Positions 11,112 to 19,080 of a DNA stretch of 64,000 nt are shown in pieces. The notes under the pieces are model-generated. The model was not told where the DNA came from and did no database searches. It was given only the letters and a program-made list of their open reading frames with translations. The position numbers and the translations under genes are program-made. The DNA is from Candidatus Hydrogenedentota bacterium (GTDB lineage: Bacteria > Hydrogenedentota > Hydrogenedentia > Hydrogenedentales > JAEUWI01). Each line of letters begins with the position of its first letter. Within the stretch, counting starts at the first letter, position 1. Location of the stretch: the NCBI GenBank assembly GCA_019637335.1, contig JAHBVV010000006.1, positions 70,235 through 134,234 on the forward strand, read 5' to 3'.

Positions 11112-11123
11112 CCAATACTAGTA

Positions 11124-11159
11124 CAGTTTCCCCCTCCCCCCGGGGGGAGGGGGAAACTG
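11124..11159. terminator. Perfect 36-bp palindrome after the transposase gene
   Basis: Arms cagtttccccctcccccc and its exact complement meet with no spacer 12 bases after the transposase stop. It can form an 18-bp G/C-rich stem. There is no T-run, so it could be a rho-independent-like block, a transcription barrier protecting the element, or a footprint of another event. Confidence 0.5.
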
Positions 11160-11228
11160 AAAAACAACCCGAGGTCAAAACCTAAACCCAGGCTTCAACC
11201 AAGACACCAAGACAAATTACAGAAAGTT

Positions 11229-11644
11229 CTTGACACCAACTTCGGGTCCTCACCACGGGAGGTCGAATCCTGGATCTTCGTGGTAAAACGCCTCTCCATT
11301 CGTGTAAATTCGTTCTACTACCCGTCATCTTGAGCGATGCTTTCATAGATGTTTTCGAATTTTCTTGATGCGGATCTGTGGTTGTTTTATGTCGCCTTTT
11401 CAGGGCTGTGTTGTTAGGTTATCGAATACCCAGGGTTCCGATCGAACCCGCCTCCGGCGCGTTTTCGATCTTCACCCTGGGCTACGGTCTGCCGCCCCTC
11501 CGGGGCTATACAACCGGGCGCCTCTTCGTGCGTCGGTCTTATTCGTGTGAATTCGTGTCCATTCGTGGTTCAACGCTATTGGTTGTGGCCATCGGCTGCG
11601 CCGTGTTTATTCGTGGTTCAAACTTTTCGTCCAAGGTACTCCCC
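11229..11644. other. Repeat-filled gap upstream of oleB
   Basis: No gene. It holds an attcgtgtaaattcgtt fragment at about 11299, the 'ccctgggctacg...gcccctccggggctata' repeat (11419-11525; an inverted copy lies at about 537-655), and an attcgtg repeat at 11541-11570 followed by a segment resembling the oleA leader (ggttcaa, then ttattcg- and ggttg-type words). oleB may therefore share leader sequence with oleA. Confidence 0.55.
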
Positions 11645-12517
11645 ATGCTTATTCCTGAATACCCCTACAAACCCAGGCACATCAACCGCAACGGCCTCAA
11701 GTACAGCTACCTCGACGAAGGCCAGGGCGACCCCGTGGTCATGCTCCACGGCAATCCCACGTGGTCCTTCTACTACCGCAACCTTATCGCGGCGCTCAAG
11801 GACCGCCACCGCTGCATCGCGCCCGACCACATCGGTTGCGGGCTCTCCGACAAGCCCGACGATGACCAGTACGCCTACACCCTCAAGAGCCGCGTCGATG
11901 ATCTCGAAGCCCTGCTCGACCACCTCGGCGTCACCGAAAACGTCACGCTCGTCCTCCACGACTGGGGCGGCATGATCGGCATGGCCTGGGCCACGCGCCA
12001 CCCCGAACGCGTCAAGCGCCTCGTCATCCTCAACACTTCCGCCTTCCACCTGCCGCCCGAAAAGCGTTTCCCCCTCGCCCTGTGGCTGTGCCGCGTCCCC
12101 CTCCTCGGCGCGGCGCTCATTCGGGGCTTCAACGCCTTCGCGCGCGCCGCGGCGGAGGTGGGGTGCAAGCGAAACCCCATGCCCAAAGAACTCCGGGACG
12201 CCTACTGCGCCCCCTACGACTCCTGGCAGAACCGAATCGCCACCCTCCGTTTCGTTCAGGACATCCCGCTCCACGGCAAGGACCCCGCCTACCCCATCGT
12301 CACCGAAGTGGAGATCAAGGCAAAACAATTCAACGATCGCCCCATGCTGATCTGCTGGGGCATGCAGGACTTCGTCTTCGACCGCCATTTCCTGAAGCGA
12401 TGGACCGACACCTTCCCGAACGCGAAGGTTCATCGTTTCCACGATTGCGGCCACTACATCCTGGAGGACGCAAAGGACGAGGTAATCGGGCTGATCGAGC
12501 GGTTTCTCGCGCAATGA
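11645..12517 (+). CDS. oleB: OleB-like alpha/beta hydrolase (beta-lactone decarboxylase type)
   Basis: A 290-residue alpha/beta hydrolase close to haloalkane dehalogenases. OleB decarboxylates the beta-lactone made by OleC to give the cis-olefin. The oxyanion segment HGNPTWS, the nucleophile Asp106 in HDWGG, and the general base His270 in DCGHYILED are present; Asp instead of Ser as nucleophile fits OleB and dehalogenases. ATG 11645 begins the conserved IPEYPY segment; the upstream part of the frame is repeat DNA. Without the ole neighbours it would be called a haloalkane dehalogenase, so context decides. The leader shares repeats with oleA. Confidence 0.88.
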   Translation: MLIPEYPYKPRHINRNGLKYSYLDEGQGDPVVMLHGNPTWSFYYRNLIAALKDRHRCIAPDHIGCGLSDKPDDDQYAYTLKSRVDDLEALLDHLGVTENVTLVLHDWGGMIGMAWATRHPERVKRLVILNTSAFHLPPEKRFPLALWLCRVPLLGAALIRGFNAFARAAAEVGCKRNPMPKELRDAYCAPYDSWQNRIATLRFVQDIPLHGKDPAYPIVTEVEIKAKQFNDRPMLICWGMQDFVFDRHFLKRWTDTFPNAKVHRFHDCGHYILEDAKDEVIGLIERFLAQ

Positions 12518-12816
12518 CACGCGGCGCCGCGCTTTCACACCCATTCCATTCCGTCTTCTAAAATCTCCCGATGCCCCAGTATACAAGCTGCCGATCTGGA
12601 TTGCGCGCTGGTCAATGTGCTGATGTCCTGCGGTCTCACTTCCGCGCAGGCGGAAAGCCAGTGGGGTTTGAAGGTTTGCGTGATCTCGTCTCCGGGTCCG
12701 CCCGGACGTGGTGAGGATGGATAGAAGCTTTCGTTGTACAGGATGTGGAGGCATACGGAAATCGAGAGCCCAAATCTCCGACGTATGTCCCTGAAGGCGC
12801 GGAGCGATGTGTTAGA
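12518..12816. other. Gap between oleB and hicA
   Basis: About 300 bases without a recognisable gene. It contains a short attempt at coding sequence in no consistent frame and a small hairpin around ccgggtccgcccgg (12692). It may be the flank of the DNA that brought hicAB. Confidence 0.4.
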
Positions 12817-13077
12817 ATGACCAAACAGGACAAACTGATTGCCAGGATTCTTCGTGGGCAGTCGGATTCGAACTTAAAATTCGATGATATTCGAAAGCTG
12901 TTGATCCAGCTTGGATTTATCGAAAGAATTCGCGGAAGTCACCATGTGTTCGTGATGCCTGGGAGTGATATCCTGATAAACTTGCAGCGAGACGGGCGCC
13001 TGGCTAAGGCGTATCAAGTTCGGCAAGTAAGAGAAACGATCACGTCCAGAGGCCTGCTCGACAAGGAGGACGCCTGA
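12817..13077 (+). CDS. hicA: HicA-type mRNA interferase toxin
   Basis: An 86-residue basic protein of the HicA/YcfA family with the double-stranded-RNA-binding-like fold. Family toxins cleave mRNA when not bound by HicB. The catalytic-type His lies in RGSHHVF. The segment DIRKLLIQLGF near the start and the VRQVRE near the end are typical. The family is usually 60-90 residues, so it is full length. ATG 12817 is chosen because the upstream extension is not conserved. Its stop overlaps the hicB start (TGATG), as is usual for this pair. Confidence 0.85.
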   Translation: MTKQDKLIARILRGQSDSNLKFDDIRKLLIQLGFIERIRGSHHVFVMPGSDILINLQRDGRLAKAYQVRQVRETITSRGLLDKEDA

Positions 13078-13289
13078 TGCACAAGTATGAAATCATCATC
13101 TACTGGAGTGACGAAGACGCGGCGTTCATCTCCGTGGCGCCCGAATTGCCTGGTTGCGCCGCGCACGGCCCCACACCGGAAGACGCCCTTTCCAACTGCC
13201 AGAGCGCCATTGACCTGTGGATCGATACCGCCCGCGAGTTTGGCCGCCCGATTCCCGAGCCCAAAGGCCGGCGCCTTCAATTCGCATAG
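13077..13289 (+). CDS. hicB: HicB-type antitoxin
   Basis: A 70-residue HicB-family antitoxin with the partial RNase-H-like fold. The pattern YWSDEDAAFISVAPELPGC followed by HGPTPEDAL and IDLWI is diagnostic. This is the short form without an obvious C-terminal DNA-binding domain. It overlaps hicA by one base, so the two are translated together. The pair sits between oleB and oleC and probably stabilises or simply hitchhikes in this region. Confidence 0.87.
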   Translation: MHKYEIIIYWSDEDAAFISVAPELPGCAAHGPTPEDALSNCQSAIDLWIDTAREFGRPIPEPKGRRLQFA

Positions 13290-13381
13290 CAACCGGCTCC
13301 CGGCGCCCCAGTCCACTCCGACCATCCATTCCACGTGGTCCACTCCTTCGCGCAAGCCCCACCCACTCGCACGAATAGAAC

Positions 13382-13411
13382 CTGACTCTCCCGTGTAAAA
13401 AGCGGTAGAAT
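13382..13411 (+). promoter_or_regulatory. Candidate promoter for oleC
   Basis: CTGACT (13382-13387), an 18-base spacer, then TAGAAT (13406-13411), 39 bases before the oleC ATG. It would give oleC-oleD a promoter independent of oleA and oleB. Hand-matched only. Confidence 0.4.
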
Positions 13412-13450
13412 GCAACGACAGCACCCGGGGCAACGCATGAGGAAGAGACT

Positions 13451-15121
13451 ATGACCACCGAAACACCCGCCCTGTCGGGCAATATCGCCGCGCACCTCCC
13501 TCGCATGGCGCAGTTACACCCCGATCACCTTGCCGTCGCTGTGCAACGCCCCGGCGGCGCAACCGGACGCCACCGTTACGCCACCTGGACCCTGAAACAA
13601 TTGGACGACCAGAGCGATCGCATCGCACACGGCCTCGATCGCGTCGGGATCGGGCGCGGCGTCCGCGCCGTCCTCATGGTCAAGCCCAGCCTCGAATTCT
13701 TCGCCCTCACCTTCGCGCTCTTCAAGGCCGGCTCCGTTCCCGTGCTCGTGGACCCCGGCATGGGCATCAAAAACCTCAAGACCTGCCTCGCGGAGGCCGA
13801 GCCACAGGCCTTCATCGGCATTCCCAAGGCCCATATCGCGCGCCAGCTCTTCGGCTGGGGCAAACCCACCGTCAAAACACTCGTTTCCGTAGGGCCGAAG
13901 CTCTTTCTCGGCGGCTACACGCTGGACGGTATCACCCTGAAGGAACCGCGCCCCTTCGCGCCCGTCGAACCCGCTCCCGGCGAAACAGCGGCCATCCTCT
14001 TCACCAGCGGCAGCACCGGCATCCCCAAGGGAGCCGTCTACACCCACGAAAACTTCAACGCCCAGGTGGAAATCCTCCGCGAGGATTATGGCATCCAGCC
14101 GGGAGAAAAGGATCTTGCCACCTTCCCGCTCTTCGCCCTTTTCGGGCCCGCCCTGGGCATGGCCGCCGTCATCCCCGACATGGACGCAAGCCAGCCGGCG
14201 ACCTCGAATCCGCGTCACATTGTCGACGCCATCCACGACAACCACTGCACGAATCTCTTCGCCTCGCCAGCCCTCATCGAGCTGGTCGGGCAATACGGCA
14301 TTGCCAACGGCATCACCCTGCCGACATTGAAGCGGGTCATTTCCGCCGGCGCCCCCGCAAGCAACCCCTCCCTCGCCCGCTTCGCCAAGCTCCTCCCCGA
14401 CGATGTGGAGATCTTCCCATCCTACGGCGCCACCGAAGCCCTACCCGTCGCCTTCATCGGATCGAAGGAACTCCTCAGCGACACCGCCGAGGCCACCGAC
14501 CAGGGCGCGGGCGTATGCGTGGGACGCACGGTGCACGGCGTCGAGGCCTCCGTGATCCACATCGCCGACGACCCCATCGAGCACTGGTCCGACAAGCTCC
14601 ATTGCGCGCCCGGAGAAATCGGCGAGATCACCGTGACCGGCCCCGTGGTCACCAAGGCCTACTACAACCGCCCCGATTCCACGAAGCTTGCGAAGATAAA
14701 GCATCCGTACCTCGGCATCATCTATCACCGCATGGGCGACGTGGGTTACTTCGACGATCAGGGCCGGCTCTGGATGTGCGGGCGCAAGGCGCACCGTGTC
14801 GTAACCCCCGAGGCCACGCTCTTCACCATCCCCGTCGAGCGTATCTTCAATACCCACCCCGCCGTCAAGCGCACCGCCCTCGTCGGCGTTTCGAAGGGCG
14901 GCGTTACCATCCCCGTCCTCTGTGTTGAGAAAGCCCCCGACACCGGCGGTCGCGACGACGAAACCATCATCAACGAATTGAAGGCCATCGGCGGGCGCCA
15001 CGAAATCACCCGTCCGGTGCACACCTTCCTGTTTCACCCCGCTTTCCCGGTCGATGTGCGGCACAACGCAAAAATCTTCCGGGAAGAGCTTGCGGAATGG
15101 GCGAAAGGGAAATTCTCGTGA
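13451..15121 (+). CDS. oleC: OleC-like AMP-forming beta-lactone synthetase
   Basis: A 556-residue member of the acyl-CoA synthetase/luciferase (ANL) superfamily. OleC uses ATP to turn the 2-alkyl-3-hydroxyalkanoate from OleD into a beta-lactone. The ATP-binding P-loop FTSGSTGIPKG is at about residues 184-194. YGATEALP is near residue 325, and the acid after RMGDVGYFDDQGRLW marks the end of the large domain. The small domain continues to the C-terminus with a basic KIFREEL ending. The start has gaggaagag just upstream. The 3' end overlaps oleD by 4 bases. The alternative, a generic fatty acyl-CoA ligase, is unlikely given the neighbours. Confidence 0.9.
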   Translation: MTTETPALSGNIAAHLPRMAQLHPDHLAVAVQRPGGATGRHRYATWTLKQLDDQSDRIAHGLDRVGIGRGVRAVLMVKPSLEFFALTFALFKAGSVPVLVDPGMGIKNLKTCLAEAEPQAFIGIPKAHIARQLFGWGKPTVKTLVSVGPKLFLGGYTLDGITLKEPRPFAPVEPAPGETAAILFTSGSTGIPKGAVYTHENFNAQVEILREDYGIQPGEKDLATFPLFALFGPALGMAAVIPDMDASQPATSNPRHIVDAIHDNHCTNLFASPALIELVGQYGIANGITLPTLKRVISAGAPASNPSLARFAKLLPDDVEIFPSYGATEALPVAFIGSKELLSDTAEATDQGAGVCVGRTVHGVEASVIHIADDPIEHWSDKLHCAPGEIGEITVTGPVVTKAYYNRPDSTKLAKIKHPYLGIIYHRMGDVGYFDDQGRLWMCGRKAHRVVTPEATLFTIPVERIFNTHPAVKRTALVGVSKGGVTIPVLCVEKAPDTGGRDDETIINELKAIGGRHEITRPVHTFLFHPAFPVDVRHNAKIFREELAEWAKGKFS

Positions 15122-16122
15122 CCGTTCTCGTTACCGGCGGCGGCGGGTTTCTCGGCGGCGCGATTGTTTCCCAACTCCTGGCCCGCGGGGAAAATGTGCG
15201 CAGCGTCGCGCGCGGCGCCTACCCGGAACTGGAGGCCAGGGGCGTAACCTGCGTCCGCGGCGACCTGGCCGATCCCGAGGTCGCCGCCGAAGCCGTGTCG
15301 GGGTGTGACGCCGTGATACACGTCGCCGCGAAAGCCGGCGTCTGGGGGCCGCACGACGATTACTACCGCGCCAACGTCACCGCCACCCGAAACCTGCTGG
15401 AGGCCTGCCGCGAACAGCACATCGGTAAACTTGTTTACACCAGCACGCCGAGCGTCACCTTCAACGGTGAAGACGAGAGCGGCGTCGACGAATCCGCCCC
15501 TTACGCAACGCGCTTTCTCTGCCACTACGCCGCCACCAAGGCCCGGGCCGAGCAGGATGTCCTCGCCGCGAACAGCCCGGCGCTCGCCACCGTCGCCCTC
15601 CGTCCCCACCTCATCTGGGGTCCCGGCGACAACCACCTCGTGCCCCGCCTCATTGCCCGCGCAAAGGCCGGAAAAGTGAAGATCGTCGGCCGCGGCGGCA
15701 ATCTCGTCGACGCCACCTACATCGACAACGCCGCCGCCGCGCACCTGAATGCCCTCGACGCCCTCGCCCCCGATGCCCCATGCGCGGGGAAGGCCTATTT
15801 CATTTCCAATGGCGAACCCGTCGCCATGGATGTCCTCCTGAACCAGATCCTCGCCGCAGCGGGCCTCCCGCCTATCACGAAAAAGGTCCCCGCGGGCGTC
15901 GCCTATGCCGCCGGCGCCGCGATGGAGGCCGTATACAACCTCCTTGGAAAGGACGAAGAGCCGATCATGACCCGATTCGTCGCCCGCCAGCTGGCCACCG
16001 CCCACTGGTTCGATATTTCGGCCGCGCGGCGCGATCTGGGATACAATCCCGCGGTAAGCATGGCGGAGGGCATGGAGCGCCTCGCGGTATGGATCCGGAA
16101 CCGCCGCGAATGCATACCATAA
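15118..16122 (+). CDS. oleD: OleD-like NAD(P)-dependent 2-alkyl-3-ketoalkanoate reductase
   Basis: A 334-residue extended short-chain dehydrogenase. OleD reduces the OleA product to the beta-hydroxy acid. The Rossmann motif VTGGGGFLGG starts at residue 5, and the Tyr137/Lys141 pair (YAATK) is present. I prefer GTG 15118, which gives the usual MTVLVTGGGGFLG start and a GTGA overlap with the oleC stop, with gaaaggga upstream; ATG 15097 would add seven residues. Tight overlap means coupled translation with oleC. Sequence alone could also read as a 3-beta-hydroxysteroid dehydrogenase-like protein. Confidence 0.9.
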   Translation: MTVLVTGGGGFLGGAIVSQLLARGENVRSVARGAYPELEARGVTCVRGDLADPEVAAEAVSGCDAVIHVAAKAGVWGPHDDYYRANVTATRNLLEACREQHIGKLVYTSTPSVTFNGEDESGVDESAPYATRFLCHYAATKARAEQDVLAANSPALATVALRPHLIWGPGDNHLVPRLIARAKAGKVKIVGRGGNLVDATYIDNAAAAHLNALDALAPDAPCAGKAYFISNGEPVAMDVLLNQILAAAGLPPITKKVPAGVAYAAGAAMEAVYNLLGKDEEPIMTRFVARQLATAHWFDISAARRDLGYNPAVSMAEGMERLAVWIRNRRECIP

Positions 16123-16171
16123 ATGGGGAATCGGCTATGGCTGTGTCACGACGCTACGGGAACGGGTCCGC

Positions 16172-16888
16172 ATGTTTGAAACCCTCGTATTGATTGGCTT
16201 TGTGGCAATCGCCGCCTGGCTCCTGGCTGGATTACTCCTCGCCGCGCCGCTCTACCGAAGTCTCTCGAAACGTGTCGAACCGGGCAGGCTCCCCCGCCTC
16301 GATCGCCTTTTCCTCGCGCCGGGAATCGCCGTCTTCTGGCCCGTGCTACTCTGGCGGAGTAAGAACAAGACCGGGCGGCTCCCCCAGCCCAACCTCGGGC
16401 GCGCGGAACACGTCGCACGGTGGCAGCCACCCATCGCGGTCATCACCTTCCTGGCCACGCCGCCCATACTCGCGCTCGCCCTGCTCGGGCGCGATGTCAG
16501 CCCACTGTCCCAACCCATTCCGTTTGCCGTGATACCGGACAACGAGCTCCTCAGCTATGGCGCCAATCTCGGAAACGCTTTTCCATCGCTGCCCGCCGAA
16601 GTTTTTCCCGCGCGCACCACAGCCCGCGAGTACGGTCTGGAGTTGCGTTTTCGGGACGGTGAGCAGGCGCTCCCCTCGATCATATACTGGGCCCCGACGC
16701 AGACCAGCGGCGATATCCTCCCCGACGGTTCCGTGTATATCGGACTCTTGTGGCCTTGGCCAAACCTCTGGCGCCGCTTTCCAGAGCAACAAATGTCCCG
16801 CGAAGGATTCTGGTATGTATACCACATGCTGGATCGGTCTCTCGAACGTCTCGAAGCAACCAGCGGCAGTTCGAGGGGACGCCGATGA
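16172..16888 (+). CDS. Membrane-anchored protein of unknown function, partner of the Rieske gene
   Basis: A 238-residue protein with an N-terminal transmembrane helix (about residues 3-28), a basic cytosolic stretch, a second helix (about 86-107: PIAVITFLATPPILALALLG), then an outer domain of about 125 residues. I do not recognise a family. It follows oleD by 49 bases on the same strand, and its stop overlaps the next start as ATGA, so it is probably coupled with the Rieske/ferric-reductase protein and may be its assembly or substrate partner. Functional placement is inference. Confidence 0.7.
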   Translation: MFETLVLIGFVAIAAWLLAGLLLAAPLYRSLSKRVEPGRLPRLDRLFLAPGIAVFWPVLLWRSKNKTGRLPQPNLGRAEHVARWQPPIAVITFLATPPILALALLGRDVSPLSQPIPFAVIPDNELLSYGANLGNAFPSLPAEVFPARTTAREYGLELRFRDGEQALPSIIYWAPTQTSGDILPDGSVYIGLLWPWPNLWRRFPEQQMSREGFWYVYHMLDRSLERLEATSGSSRGRR

Positions 16889-18723
16889 GCGCTGCGCCGC
16901 ACAAACATTGGTCCGTTCGTACGCGATACTACGATGCCGCCATCGTGGCGTTCATCGTGCTGTCCGCCGCCGCCTTTTGCGCAACCACGCTGACCCTCCA
17001 TCCCGATACCCCCATCCTCGCGCTGGCGTTGCGATGCAGCGCGTTCATGGCCCTGTACCTCCTCCATGTCGTTCTCTGCCTCGGGCCCCTCGCGCGCCTG
17101 AACCCGCGCTTCCTCGCGCTGCGCTATGATCGGCGTCATCTGGGCGTCTGCCTCTTCCTACTCGCCCTGCTCCACGCCGTTCTTGCCATATACCAATACC
17201 GCGGCCCCAATGCTTTTCCTCTAATGAGCCTCTTCACCGCCTATGCCGCCGAATACCGCGGCGCATTCGCGTCCCCCGAACGCCTCGCCCAAATTCCCTT
17301 CGAGCCCTTCGGCGTGCTCGCACTGCTCTGCCTCTACGTCCTCGCCGCCAGCAGCCACGATTTCTGGCAGCGCATCCTGGGCCCCGGCGTCTGGCGTCTC
17401 CTCCACCTGCTCGTCTATCCAGCGTACCTGCTTGTGGTGCTGCACGTGGCCTTCGGCTACCTGCAATCCGAATTCCACCTCGTTTACCCGCTCACGATTG
17501 CCGTGGGCGCCATCCTATTGTTGGTCCTGCACACCGCGGCTTTTCTGAAGGCTCGTAAACCGCGTATCGCCACCCCGGACGTGACGCCGCCGGACGGATT
17601 CCACACCGTATGCCGCGCCTCCGACCTGCCCACAGGCACAGGCCTGGGCGTGCGGATCGGGGGGCATTCCATCGCCATATTCGCCTCCGCTGGCCGTGTA
17701 TACGCCACCGGAGCCCTATGCCCCCATCAAGGAGGGCCGCTTGCCGAGGGACAGATCGCGGAGGGCGCCATCACCTGCCCCTGGCACGGCGCCCGCTTCC
17801 GGCTGGATTCCGGGCAACCCCTCTCCGGGTCCGCGTTTCCTGTTCCGGTCTACCCGGTGTGCATTCGCGAAGGCGTGGTATTTGTCCAGCCACGCCCCTT
17901 GGAACCAGGTTCCGAACCCGCCGGGGCTGCATCCATGGATGTGCCCTCCGAAGAGGCGTCCGTTCCGCCTGATTTTCACCTGGGCGAGCCTGGACGCTTC
18001 CCTGCGCCGCTCTACGAGTTCCTGCAAATGGCGTCCGCCCTCTTCGTCCTCGGCGGCGCCGCGCTTCTGGCTGCCTTTGCGGCGGCCCAGTCTCCGCCTG
18101 ACCCCGGCATGATTACCCGGGGACACGGCCGAACCCTCGACGGCGTCCTACGGATGGATCCCGTCCCGGCCCTGTATGTACCTGGCCCGGCGGACAGTAC
18201 CGGCTACCGCCCGGGATACTACTTTCCACTCGGTGGGCCCGGCCTGACTGGAATTCCGGAAAGCTGGCGTGAATTCGACGGAGCGTTTATCAGCGCGGAA
18301 GGCGACTTTTTCCACCGCCATGAAGTGGCCATGCTGCAACTCAAGTCCGATGCGCCACCGATGCGTGTGGAACCGCCAGCTGGCGGCGTGGTTCCAACCC
18401 CGCCTCGGGTAATTGGAGATACCTCCATCTCCGGCGAACTCGTTTCGCTGCCGTGCTCGCTCGGATCGATGCGCCCCGGGGCGGGGAAGCTCCACCGCGG
18501 CTGCGCCGTGCGTTGCCTCGCCGCCGGGACAACGCCGGGGCTTCTGGTCCACGCGACAGGCAACCGCTCCACGGTGGTGCTCCTGGCGGGGAACGGCAAT
18601 GCCCCACTGAGCTTCGACCTGGCGCTGGCGGGCGCCCGCGTCACAGTCGAGGGGCTCCTGGAGCGCTACGACGGCTTCAGCCTGCTTCGGGCCAGTTCGA
18701 TTGTTCCCTATCGGCCGGAATAG
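16885..18723 (+). CDS. Ferric-reductase-like transmembrane protein fused to a Rieske [2Fe-2S] domain
   Basis: A 612-residue membrane redox protein. Residues about 15-230 hold six or more hydrophobic helices with His residues of the ferric reductase/YedZ-like type (LYLLHVVLCLG, LLHAVLAIYQY, LLHLLVYPAYLLVVLHVAFG), suited to haem b. A Rieske domain follows, with ligands Cys279 and His281 (CPHQGG) and Cys298 and His301 (CPWHG). A further helix lies near residue 375 (MASALFVLGGAALLAAFAAA), then a C-terminal domain of about 220 residues that I do not recognise. The ATG overlaps the previous stop (ATGA). Likely role: membrane electron transfer. Its place behind oleD hints at oxidative or reductive tailoring of lipid products, but no substrate can be read from sequence. 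Confidence 0.82.
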   Translation: MSAAPHKHWSVRTRYYDAAIVAFIVLSAAAFCATTLTLHPDTPILALALRCSAFMALYLLHVVLCLGPLARLNPRFLALRYDRRHLGVCLFLLALLHAVLAIYQYRGPNAFPLMSLFTAYAAEYRGAFASPERLAQIPFEPFGVLALLCLYVLAASSHDFWQRILGPGVWRLLHLLVYPAYLLVVLHVAFGYLQSEFHLVYPLTIAVGAILLLVLHTAAFLKARKPRIATPDVTPPDGFHTVCRASDLPTGTGLGVRIGGHSIAIFASAGRVYATGALCPHQGGPLAEGQIAEGAITCPWHGARFRLDSGQPLSGSAFPVPVYPVCIREGVVFVQPRPLEPGSEPAGAASMDVPSEEASVPPDFHLGEPGRFPAPLYEFLQMASALFVLGGAALLAAFAAAQSPPDPGMITRGHGRTLDGVLRMDPVPALYVPGPADSTGYRPGYYFPLGGPGLTGIPESWREFDGAFISAEGDFFHRHEVAMLQLKSDAPPMRVEPPAGGVVPTPPRVIGDTSISGELVSLPCSLGSMRPGAGKLHRGCAVRCLAAGTTPGLLVHATGNRSTVVLLAGNGNAPLSFDLALAGARVTVEGLLERYDGFSLLRASSIVPYRPE

Positions 18724-18738
18724 CGCCCGTCGAAGGCC

Positions 18739-18986
18739 TCCCCGCCGCCAGGGCAATCGCATTTAAGCTTCCAACTCGAGCCGATCCCCACATGAACCAC
18801 CTTCAATGTTAAAAAGGGCGCGTGTTGGAGCGCTGGCATTTCACCTACGGCGAATCTCTGACCTTGCCGGCACAGATGCCGGCGCTCCAAAACGCTCACT
18901 ATCGTTGATTCAAGGTTCCAAATCGACTCAAGTTTACCCCCATATTCCGAGCTCGAGTTTAAATGCGATTGCCCTGTCCCCGCCGC
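18739..18986. mobile_element. MITE-like element with perfect TIRs and 10-bp target duplication
   Basis: The element runs 18749-18976. Its 18-bp terminal inverted repeats are identical: cagggcaatcgcatttaa at 18749 and the complement ending at 18976. It is bordered by an exact direct repeat tccccgccgc (18739-18748 and 18977-18986), a 10-bp target duplication. No transposase is encoded. Inside is a ggagcgccggcat/atgccggcgctcc inverted motif. Related, more decayed copies lie at about 26600-26805 and 32259-32459. Duplications of 8-10 bp occur in families such as ISAs1, but the parent is not identified. Confidence 0.88.
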
Positions 18987-19016
18987 TTGTAACGCCCCGC
19001 ACACGCCCAGTATAGT
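18987..19016 (+). promoter_or_regulatory. Candidate promoter of plsC
   Basis: TTGTAA (18987-18992), an 18-base spacer and TATAGT (19011-19016), 64 bases before the plsC start. The -35 hexamer begins at the first base after the MITE target duplication, so the insertion replaced everything upstream of it. Confidence 0.5.
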
Positions 19017-19080
19017 AACAGGCGTAAGCATGTGAACCCAATGATCGCGACCCGCGGTACGACCCCACGGAGCACCCCAG

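Larger units (their letters stand above)
9816..11228 (+). mobile_element. IS256-family insertion sequence between oleA and oleB
   Basis: A transposase gene is framed by 12-bp perfect inverted repeats aactttctgtaa (9816-9827) and ttacagaaagtt (11217-11228), giving an element of about 1.41 kb, the usual size for IS256 relatives. I see no clear 8-9 bp target duplication at these edges, so the exact ends may be off by a few bases or the flanks have diverged. Confidence 0.75.

Noticed and set aside
11645-12517. Haloalkane dehalogenase
   Set aside because: Catalytic Asp and fold fit, but the surrounding oleA, oleC and oleD make OleB the better call.
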